5,630 bases of DNA from Alphaproteobacteria bacterium (GTDB lineage Bacteria > Pseudomonadota > Alphaproteobacteria > Micavibrionales > Micavibrionaceae), in NCBI GenBank assembly GCA_030427765.1, contig JAUICS010000115.1:1-5630 (forward strand), read 5' to 3'. Every line of letters begins with the position of its first letter. Positions within the stretch are counted from its first letter, which is position 1. Positions 1 to 4,995 of the stretch are shown piece by piece. Both the position numbers and the translations under genes were made by a program. The notes beneath the pieces were generated by a model. It had not been told where the DNA came from and did not search any database. It saw only the letters and a program-made list of their open reading frames with translations.

Positions 1-3
1 CCA

Positions 4-966
4 ATGAGTATCCCAATTATGAAGCCTAAATATTTTTGTGTTTTCCTGTTGTTAGTTTTGCTATCCGCCTGCGGTCAAAGCAGCACACCTGCGCCATTTG
101 TCCATCACGGGCGAACCAATGCGGCGGGGAGTGCAGGGGTGCATACTGTGCGTGCCGGTGATACGGCCTGGAGTATTTCAAAACGTTATGAAATTCCACT
201 TCGTGATTTGCTGGATAGAAACAGATTGGGGCCGCCATATAATCTTGAGTTAGGGCAGCGTTTATATTTACCGCCGCCAGAGACATATACGGTGCGAACC
301 GGTGATTCCCTGTTCAGTATTTCGCAGCAATTTGACGTGGGTGTGTCGGAAATGGCGCGTATCAATAATATTCCTGCGCCGTACCGTATTTATCCGGATG
401 AAAAACTGAAACTGCCGTATACAGGTCGATTTGCATCGCAGTCTTATGCCGCGCCAACAGGCAAGAGCGTTCAGTCAAAAGCCGTGCCGGTGAAAACCGT
501 TACATCGTCGAAGGCCGCGACAAAACCGCCAACACAATTAAATAAAGTCGCGATTCCAAAAACAACACCCGCACGATCATCAAACCGGTTTGCGTGGCCG
601 GTGCAGGGCAAGATTTTATCCAGTTATGGTCCCAAAACGGGTGGCCTGCATAATGATGGCATAAACATAGAATCGCCGCGCGGTGCACCTGTGCGCGCAG
701 GGGATAATGGGGTTGTTGTTTATACCGGTGATGCGATCAAGGGGTATGGTAATTTGATTCTTGTGCGGCATTCGGAGCAATGGATGACGGCGTATGCCCA
801 TCTTGATAAATTTTTGGTGAAGAAAGGGGCGACCATTCGCCGTGGTCAGACAATCGGCACCGTTGGATCATCGGGACAGGTCGATAAGCCGCAGCTGCAT
901 TTCGAGGTTCGTAAAGGCAAGAAAGTGTTTAATCCGATTTATCAGCTGGAAAAGGCAGGGTCGTAA
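4..966 (+). CDS. NlpD-like lipoprotein: two LysM domains and a degenerate M23 (LytM) domain
   Basis: The 320-residue protein begins with a lipoprotein signal: a hydrophobic stretch at about residues 11-22 and a lipobox L20-S21-A22-C23. Two LysM peptidoglycan-binding domains follow at about 46-91 and 94-138 (VRAGDTAWSIS, VRTGDSLFSIS). A Ser/Thr/Lys/Ala/Pro-rich linker runs over 140-193, and an M23 domain over 195-315 (FAWPVQGKILSSYG, GYGNLILVRH, TAYAH, QLHFEVR). Two zinc-ligand positions look altered: the usual HxGxD reads N217-D-G-I-N221, and the terminal HxH reads Q297-L-H299. This resembles NlpD/EnvC-type proteins, which activate cell-wall amidases during septal splitting rather than cutting peptidoglycan themselves. 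That role is inferred here. An alternative start at 19 (MKPKYF) gives an equally good signal peptide; no ribosome site can be judged at the window edge. The first ATG reads ATGA, which would fit overlap with an upstream stop, but too little sequence is present to tell. Confidence 0.93.
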   Translation: MSIPIMKPKYFCVFLLLVLLSACGQSSTPAPFVHHGRTNAAGSAGVHTVRAGDTAWSISKRYEIPLRDLLDRNRLGPPYNLELGQRLYLPPPETYTVRTGDSLFSISQQFDVGVSEMARINNIPAPYRIYPDEKLKLPYTGRFASQSYAAPTGKSVQSKAVPVKTVTSSKAATKPPTQLNKVAIPKTTPARSSNRFAWPVQGKILSSYGPKTGGLHNDGINIESPRGAPVRAGDNGVVVYTGDAIKGYGNLILVRHSEQWMTAYAHLDKFLVKKGATIRRGQTIGTVGSSGQVDKPQLHFEVRKGKKVFNPIYQLEKAGS

Positions 967-1406
967 TGTCGATTTGGTTTCAGGACTATACGCTTGATGA
1001 TCTCAATAAAGATCGCGGTCTGACAAAAGACCATATTAACAAGCATTTGGGGATTATTATTACGGAGATTGGTGAGGATTTCCTGAAAGGGACCATGCCC
1101 GTTGATCATCGTACGGTGCAGCCGTTTGGCATTTTGCATGGCGGTGCAAGTTGTGTTCTTGCGGAGACGCTCGGGTCCGTTGCGTCATGGATGTGTATAG
1201 ATTTTCACAAATTTATGGCGGTGGGTATTGAACTGAACGCCAGTCATTTGCGATCTATTTCATCCGGTGAAGTAACGGGTATCTGTAAGCCCGTTCGCGT
1301 GGGCCGCGGCATGCACGTCTGGCAAATTGATCTGTTTAATCCGGAAGGCAAGATGACGTGCACAACACGCTTGACCTGCGCCGTGAAGGATCGTCCTAAG
1401 TCTTAA
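966..1406 (+). CDS. Hotdog-fold acyl-CoA thioesterase, YdiI/EntH (PaaI superfamily) type
   Basis: The 146-residue protein is a full-length single hotdog domain. It closely follows the pattern I recall for E. coli YdiI (MenI) and EntH: TMPVDHRTVQPFG at 43-55, LHGGAS at 57-62, VLAETLGSVAS at 64-74, GIELNASHLRS at 87-97, CKPVRVG at 107-113 and VWQIDLFNPEG at 118-128. E67 sits at the catalytic glutamate position of this group, with Q52 and H58 also conserved. Members hydrolyse acyl- or aroyl-CoA thioesters in the cytoplasm. YdiI acts on 1,4-dihydroxy-2-naphthoyl-CoA in menaquinone synthesis and EntH proofreads enterobactin synthesis. No menaquinone or siderophore gene is visible here, so the substrate is open. 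The ATG at 966 overlaps the preceding TAA by one base (TAATG), with AGGG five bases upstream inside the lipoprotein gene, so translational coupling is likely. The stop codon shares a TTAA with the stop of the opposing gene. Confidence 0.92.
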   Translation: MSIWFQDYTLDDLNKDRGLTKDHINKHLGIIITEIGEDFLKGTMPVDHRTVQPFGILHGGASCVLAETLGSVASWMCIDFHKFMAVGIELNASHLRSISSGEVTGICKPVRVGRGMHVWQIDLFNPEGKMTCTTRLTCAVKDRPKS

Positions 1407-1918
1407 AGGGAAGGTGATTGATAAAGGGATGAGTCAATCTTGGCCATGCCCCCTTCGCCGATGACGGAACAGAAGTTGGTTGTTGTAATCAACTGGCCTT
1501 CTTTATGGGCCGTTTTACTGGCTTTTACGGCATTGCTGAATTCTTCTTCAATAATGGCGCCAACTTTGGTTATGACCTGTGAGTCCCACGCCGTTTTTTC
1601 TTCGTTTTCGATGCGAACACTTGCCAGATTCATGATCGGGTTTACCGCGATAAAAAATTCACCATTCAGGTTATGAAGTGTGATCTCGGCCAGATGTTTA
1701 ACACGGCGTGATGCGGCCAATAATGCTGTTAACGCATTCGGATCAAATTTTGCGCCTTTTAATTGTTCGGCAACGTCAAGATTGGCAATACCATCTTCTG
1801 TAGATATTGCGTACTCGACCGTTTCACCATTTTGTGAATAGGAGAACCCTTTTATTGTTGCGTTGATCGTTCGTTTGGCGTTTTCACGCGTTTTGGTGTG
1901 TGCGATGTAGTTTAGCAT
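1403..1918 (-). CDS. Unrecognised 171-residue cytoplasmic protein
   Basis: I do not recognise this family. The protein has no signal peptide, no membrane segment and no nucleotide-binding or metal-binding motif that I can see. A basic N-terminus (HTKTRENAKRTINATIKG, 7-24) is followed by a segment that reads as strand-like (VEYAIST, 34-40), a likely helix around 59-78 (DPNALTALLAASRRVKHLAE), strand-like ITLHNLNGEFFIAVNPI (79-95), an acidic stretch at 104-107, a likely helix at 115-140, and a Gly-containing C-terminal part with the single cysteine C150 (NFCSVIGEGG). It is probably a small alpha/beta protein. It is supported as a real gene by its length, by an ATG with AGGG six bases upstream, and by a good promoter immediately before it (1943-1970). 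It converges on the thioesterase gene and overlaps it by three bases at the stop codons. It could be a lineage-specific hypothetical protein. Confidence 0.75.
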   Translation of the reverse strand: MLNYIAHTKTRENAKRTINATIKGFSYSQNGETVEYAISTEDGIANLDVAEQLKGAKFDPNALTALLAASRRVKHLAEITLHNLNGEFFIAVNPIMNLASVRIENEEKTAWDSQVITKVGAIIEEEFSNAVKASKTAHKEGQLITTTNFCSVIGEGGMAKIDSSLYQSPSL

Positions 1919-1923
1919 GCGTA

Positions 1924-1956
1924 CCCTGTTATTTTTTTATTATTCATAACACAGGG
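1924..1956. repeat. Imperfect inverted repeat across the -10 of the 171-residue gene
   Basis: CCCTGTTAT at 1924-1932 pairs with ATAACACAGGG at 1946-1956. The six outer bases (CCCTGT/ACAGGG) match perfectly and so does the inner TAT/ATA; a two-base insertion separates them in the right arm. The 13-base spacer is very AT-rich. The right arm overlaps the predicted -10 (1943-1948), and the left arm covers the AGGG that would act as the ribosome site. If transcription starts near 1936, the right arm is not transcribed, so the dyad would act in DNA as an operator rather than as an RNA hairpin. Its function is inferred, and chance is possible in AT-rich sequence. Confidence 0.4.
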
Positions 1957-1970
1957 GCGCGCCATGTCAA
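1943..1970 (-). promoter_or_regulatory. Sigma70-like promoter for the 171-residue gene
   Basis: Read on the minus strand, a perfect -35 TTGACA (1965-1970) is followed after 16 bases by TATGAA (1943-1948), a 4/6 match to the -10. The -10 is preceded by TGT, which makes it an extended -10. The expected transcript start is near 1936, giving a leader of about 18 bases before the ATG at 1918. The site lies in the 82-base gap after the ATPase stop codon, so the 171-residue gene can be expressed independently of the ATPase gene. Confidence 0.6.
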
Positions 1971-2000
1971 AACAGTTTTATGTCTAAGCAAGACTTTTCT

Positions 2001-2885
2001 TTAAGTGAGAGACTTTTTCTCGAGAGATTTTTTTTGGCGTCCGGCAAGGTCCTGAATAAATTGCCATGCCACACGGCCGGAACGATTGCCGCGCGTGCGT
2101 GACCATTCCAGCGCCTGCGCGTGAATATCTTTTTTCTTGCCCGTTAATTTGAATTTGGCGCAGTAAGTATCAATCATTTTCAAGTAAGAGTCCTGATCGT
2201 GGGAGTGGAAACCCAGCCATAATCCGAAACGGTCGGAAAGGGATACTTTTTCTTCAACCGCTTCACCGGGATGAATGGCAACCTTGCGTTCGTTTTCAAT
2301 CATCTGTCGCGGCATTAAGTGGCGGCGGTTGGATGTGGCGTAAAAAATAATATTGTCAGGGCGTGATACAACACCGCCTTCCAGAATGCTTTTTAATGAT
2401 TTGTAACTGTTTTCCCCCTCATCAAAAGACAGATCATCACAAAACAGGATAAAGCGTTTTGACGGGTATGACTTTAATACTGATGCAACATATTCCAGAT
2501 CGCTTATATCCTCGCGGTGGATTTCGATGAGGATGAGTGGTGCATTTTCGTTTTCTGTCAGATGTTTATGGATGGCCTTTACAACCGCACTTTTGCCTGT
2601 TCCGCGTGCCCCCCATAAAAGTGCGTTGTTAGCGGCATATCCGTTTGCAAACTGTGCCGTGTTACCCATTAGAATGTCAATTTGGTAATCAATTCCAATC
2701 AAATTATCCAGCTCAATAATTGTTGTATTTTCAATAGGTTCGAATATTTTGTTCTGGCTTTGCCACAAATAAACACTCTGTGATTCAAATTTATCCGGGG
2801 CGGCATTACCGCCGATGTTTCCGTCCAATGCATCGGCGATGCGGGACAGGTAAGTTTTGATGTCGTTGATATCGTCTGAATTCAT
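2001..2885 (-). CDS. DUF815-family AAA-like P-loop ATPase
   Basis: The 294-residue protein is about the usual size for the DUF815 (PF05673) ATP-binding family. After an N-terminal part containing ELDNLIGID (58-66), which matches the family's 'L.GId.Q' lead-in, come Walker A G92-ARGTGK-S99, Walker B ILFCDDLSF (146-154, acidic D150-D151), a sensor-1-like ATSNRRH (183-189), SDRFGLWLGF (217-226, with R219 a candidate arginine finger) and GNRSGRVAWQF (266-276), which resembles a sensor-2 region. It is cytoplasmic with no membrane segment. The family's role is poorly defined; members hydrolyse or bind ATP and are commonly found in alphaproteobacterial genomes near yajC. No partner is evident here. 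The C-terminus is a Lys/Ser-rich tail with a small internal repeat (KKSLEKKSL, 285-293). The start is set by AAGGTGA (2893-2899) seven bases before the ATG. The gene is divergent from yajC. Confidence 0.9.
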   Translation of the reverse strand: MNSDDINDIKTYLSRIADALDGNIGGNAAPDKFESQSVYLWQSQNKIFEPIENTTIIELDNLIGIDYQIDILMGNTAQFANGYAANNALLWGARGTGKSAVVKAIHKHLTENENAPLILIEIHREDISDLEYVASVLKSYPSKRFILFCDDLSFDEGENSYKSLKSILEGGVVSRPDNIIFYATSNRRHLMPRQMIENERKVAIHPGEAVEEKVSLSDRFGLWLGFHSHDQDSYLKMIDTYCAKFKLTGKKKDIHAQALEWSRTRGNRSGRVAWQFIQDLAGRQKKSLEKKSLT

Positions 2886-2892
2886 GGGGATT

Positions 2893-2899
2893 TCACCTT
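2893..2899 (-). promoter_or_regulatory. Ribosome binding site of the ATPase gene
   Basis: On the minus strand AAGGTGA lies seven bases before the ATG at 2885. It fixes the start of the ATPase, since no other in-frame ATG with a comparable site lies nearby. Confidence 0.7.
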
Positions 2900-2927
2900 A
2901 AAGGCACTTGTCTTTGTGTTTCTTACA

Positions 2928-2957
2928 GTTATAGTTCGTCTTTGGGCTTACGGTAAA
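2928..2957 (-). promoter_or_regulatory. Candidate promoter of the ATPase gene
   Basis: On the minus strand TATAAC (2928-2933) matches the -10 consensus at five of six bases. Upstream, TTTACC (2952-2957) matches the -35 at four of six with an 18-base spacer, or TTACCG (2951-2956) at three of six with a 17-base spacer. The leader to the ATG at 2885 would be about 35-40 bases. The -10 is persuasive and the -35 weak. Confidence 0.4.
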
Positions 2958-2959
2958 TT

Positions 2960-2965
2960 TATACT
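2960..2965 (+). promoter_or_regulatory. Candidate -10 element of the yajC-secD-secF operon
   Basis: TATACT matches the -10 consensus at five of six bases and stands 18 bases before the yajC ATG, which would give a very short leader containing little more than the ribosome site. No convincing -35 is seen at 16-18 bases upstream (the bases around 2936-2943 read TCGTCTTT). An activator or a different start site may therefore be used. Confidence 0.3.
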
Positions 2966-2970
2966 TACAT

Positions 2971-2977
2971 TAAGGAG
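2971..2977 (+). promoter_or_regulatory. Strong ribosome binding site of yajC
   Basis: TAAGGAG lies six bases before the ATG at 2984. It is the best Shine-Dalgarno match in the window and fixes the yajC start. Confidence 0.8.
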
Positions 2978-2983
2978 TTTATA

Positions 2984-3379
2984 ATGCTCATTCAATATGC
3001 TTTTGCGCAAGACGCTGCCGCGGGTGCACCGCCGGCCAGTGAAATGTTTTTCATGAACTTTCTTCTCATCGGGGTTTTGATCCTGCTCATGTACGTTCTT
3101 ATGATACGTCCGCAGCAACGCCGTATTCGTGAGCATCGTGACATGCTTGGTTCCCTGAAAAAGGGTGAGCGCGTTGTCACCAGCGGAGGTCTTGTCGGAT
3201 CGATCGACGATAATTCGAGTGATAATGAAGTTGTTCTTGATATCGGTGATAAGAACAAGGTAATCGTTCTACGTTCTGCGATTTCCGGACGTTATGAAGA
3301 TATCGTAACGGCAAATCCGGAAGCCGGTTCGCCAAAGAATGACAACAAAAAAGACGAAGACAATAAGAAGAAAAAGTAG
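2984..3379 (+). CDS. yajC: YajC, Sec translocase accessory subunit
   Basis: YajC is a single-span inner-membrane protein that associates with SecD and SecF and supports SecYEG-dependent export; it is usually not essential. The 131 residues show the family plan: a short N-terminal segment, one membrane span at about 22-41 (FFMNFLLIGVLILLMYVLMI), the hallmark RPQQRR at 42-47, and a small cytoplasmic domain with KKGERVVTSGGLVG (59-72) and VIVLRSAISG (93-102). The C-terminus is a highly charged tail of Lys, Asp, Asn and Glu (116-131), which varies between species. The N-terminal YAFAQDAAAG looks like a cleavage site, but no hydrophobic core precedes it, so this is the usual YajC N-terminus and not a signal peptide. 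It is the first gene of a plus-strand operon, with secD starting 18 bases after its stop. Confidence 0.97.
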   Translation: MLIQYAFAQDAAAGAPPASEMFFMNFLLIGVLILLMYVLMIRPQQRRIREHRDMLGSLKKGERVVTSGGLVGSIDDNSSDNEVVLDIGDKNKVIVLRSAISGRYEDIVTANPEAGSPKNDNKKDEDNKKKK

Positions 3380-3384
3380 GACTT

Positions 3385-3390
3385 AGGCGG
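3385..3390 (+). promoter_or_regulatory. Ribosome binding site of secD
   Basis: AGGCGG lies seven bases before the ATG at 3398, in the 18-base gap after yajC. There is no room for a separate promoter, so secD should be read from the yajC transcript. Confidence 0.5.
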
Positions 3391-3397
3391 ATTTCAT

Positions 3398-4951
3398 ATG
3401 CTGCAAATATCACCCTGGAAAATCGGTTTCATTGTTTTGGTATGCCTGTTCGGTATTTTTTACAGTGCGCCAAACGTTGTGGGCTCATCATCGCGTGAAT
3501 GGATGCAACGTAATTTGCCGTCGTGGATGCCAAATCAGACGGTGAATCTTGGGCTTGATTTACAGGGCGGTGCCCATCTTCTTTTCTCAGTCGATATCAA
3601 TTCTGTGATGATTGAGCAGCGGGATAACATCCTGAGTTCAATCCGTGGTGAGTTGCGTGAGGAACGTATTCCGTATGCCGGTATGAATGGTATTCCCGAT
3701 GGTGTGCGTGTGATGATCAAGAATGCGGATGATTTCCAAAAAGCTGAACGTGTTGTCACACAGATTGATGACCGTCTGACCATTACGCCTTACCCAGCCG
3801 ATAATGCAATTGAAGCAACATTTAATGAGCAGGCAAAGCAGGAATTAATCAGCCAGACCATTTCCCAATCTATTGAAGTTGTTCGTCGACGTATTGATGA
3901 AACGGGAACAAATGAACCGATCATCCAGCGTCAGGGTGATGACCGTATTTTGGTTCAGCTTCCGGGGGTTGAAGACCCGACACGTATTAAAGAATTAATT
4001 GGTACGACGGCCAAAATGACGTTCCATTTGGTTATTGGTGATGAGGCAACGGGCCGTGGAGGTTTGTTATTGCCGTCCGCCGATATACCGGGTCAGCGCA
4101 TGCGGGTTGACCGTCGTCCGGATATTACCGGGGAAATGCTGACCAATGCGCAACCGACATTCCAGCTTGGTCAGCCGGTTGTAAGCTTTAACTTAAACAG
4201 TGTGGGCGCACGCCGTTTCTGTAAGTTAACACAGGAAAATACCGGAACGCCATTTGCCATTGTTCTGGATAATGACATTATTAGTGCGCCGCGCATTAAT
4301 GAACCGATTTGTGGCGGTGCGGCGATTATTTCCGGTGACTTCACGGTTGCGGAAACATCTGATTTGGCACTCTTACTTCGTGCCGGTGCGCTTCCTGCCG
4401 AATTGAAAATTATTGAGGAACGGACGGTTGGGCCATCACTTGGGGCAGACTCAATTGAAGCCGGTAAAATGGCCAGTCTTGTTGGGCTGGCATTTATCCT
4501 CGTTTTCATGTTTGCCGTTTACGGATTGTTTGGCATATTTGCCAATATTGCATTGGTCCTGAATATTTCCCTTATTTTTGCGCTGTTGTCGAGCTTGCAG
4601 GCAACATTGACATTGCCTGGTATTGCCGGGATTGTATTGACCGTTGGTATGGCCGTGGATGCAAATGTGTTGATTTTTGAGCGCATCAAGGAAGAATTGC
4701 GTACTGGACGTTCGCCAATTTCATCCGTTGATGCGGGGTATGGGCGGGCGATGACAACCATTATCGATTCGAACCTGACCACATTGATTGCGGCAATTAT
4801 TTTGTTCTCATTTGGAACCGGCCCGGTTAAGGGGTTTGCAGTAACACTCGGTATCGGAATTGTAACGTCCTTCTTCTCGGCCATTATGCTGACACGTTTG
4901 ATGGTGGTGACGTGGCTGCGAAATAAACGCCCCAGTGTTATTTCAGTTTAG
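3398..4951 (+). CDS. secD: SecD, protein-export membrane protein
   Basis: SecD pairs with SecF to use the proton gradient to pull translocating proteins out of SecYEG on the periplasmic side. The 517-residue protein is complete and near the usual length of alphaproteobacterial SecD. It has membrane span 1 at about 9-29 and GLDLQGG at 52-58. A large periplasmic P1 region runs to about 355 and includes RRRIDETGTNEPIIQRQGDD, LVQLPGV and AGALPAEL (329-336). RTVGPSLGADSI (342-353) follows, then spans 2-6 at about 358-378, 379-400, 406-427, 461-480 and 482-507. D421 in GMAVDANVLIFERIKEE corresponds to the conserved charged residue of this motif that is required for proton-coupled function in E. coli SecD. 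Two periplasmic cysteines, C275 and C305, stand out. The start is supported by the N-terminal span directly after the ATG. secF follows after 44 bases. Confidence 0.98.
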   Translation: MLQISPWKIGFIVLVCLFGIFYSAPNVVGSSSREWMQRNLPSWMPNQTVNLGLDLQGGAHLLFSVDINSVMIEQRDNILSSIRGELREERIPYAGMNGIPDGVRVMIKNADDFQKAERVVTQIDDRLTITPYPADNAIEATFNEQAKQELISQTISQSIEVVRRRIDETGTNEPIIQRQGDDRILVQLPGVEDPTRIKELIGTTAKMTFHLVIGDEATGRGGLLLPSADIPGQRMRVDRRPDITGEMLTNAQPTFQLGQPVVSFNLNSVGARRFCKLTQENTGTPFAIVLDNDIISAPRINEPICGGAAIISGDFTVAETSDLALLLRAGALPAELKIIEERTVGPSLGADSIEAGKMASLVGLAFILVFMFAVYGLFGIFANIALVLNISLIFALLSSLQATLTLPGIAGIVLTVGMAVDANVLIFERIKEELRTGRSPISSVDAGYGRAMTTIIDSNLTTLIAAIILFSFGTGPVKGFAVTLGIGIVTSFFSAIMLTRLMVVTWLRNKRPSVISV

Positions 4952-4995
4952 TAGGTCGATTTAAAAAGATAAGTGATTGAGTTAGAGAGAGTTCT

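Larger units (their letters stand above)
2910..2973. repeat. Repeated CTTAC-type element in the divergent control region
   Basis: A ten-base element of pattern CTTACRKTWA occurs three times in the same orientation: CTTACAGTTA at 2922-2931, CTTACGGTAA at 2947-2956 and CTTACATTAA at 2964-2973. Each pair agrees at 7 to 8 of ten bases. The first two copies are each preceded by an identical GTCTTTG (2910-2916 and 2938-2944), separated from CTTAC by five and two bases. The whole resembles a degenerate tandem repeat of a binding site. The second copy overlaps the candidate -35 of the ATPase promoter, and the third runs from the candidate yajC -10 into its ribosome site. Regulatory function is inferred. 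Confidence 0.4.

Noticed and set aside
1416..1439. Inverted repeat GATTGA...TCAATC as a terminator between the convergent genes
   Set aside because: It has only six pairs with a 12-base loop and no T-run on either side, and it lies inside the coding end of the minus-strand gene.
1440..1676. Plus-strand open frame of 78 codons opposite the 171-residue gene
   Set aside because: It lies wholly antisense to a longer frame that has its own promoter, and it has no recognisable motif or good ribosome site.
1956..1963. GGCGCGCC palindrome between the two minus-strand genes
   Set aside because: It is a GC palindrome in the promoter spacer with no second copy in this window and no evident role.
1980..1996. 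GTCT-loop-AGAC hairpin just after the ATPase stop as a terminator
   Set aside because: The stem is only four pairs and no uninterrupted T-run follows on the minus strand; at best it is a very weak structure.
2984..3028. Signal peptide at the YajC N-terminus (AFAQ)
   Set aside because: No hydrophobic core precedes the AxA-like site; the real membrane span follows at residues 22-41, as in other YajC proteins.
4171..4884. Long minus-strand open frames opposite secD
   Set aside because: They are antisense to unmistakable SecD sequence and show low-complexity, motif-free translations typical of shadow frames.
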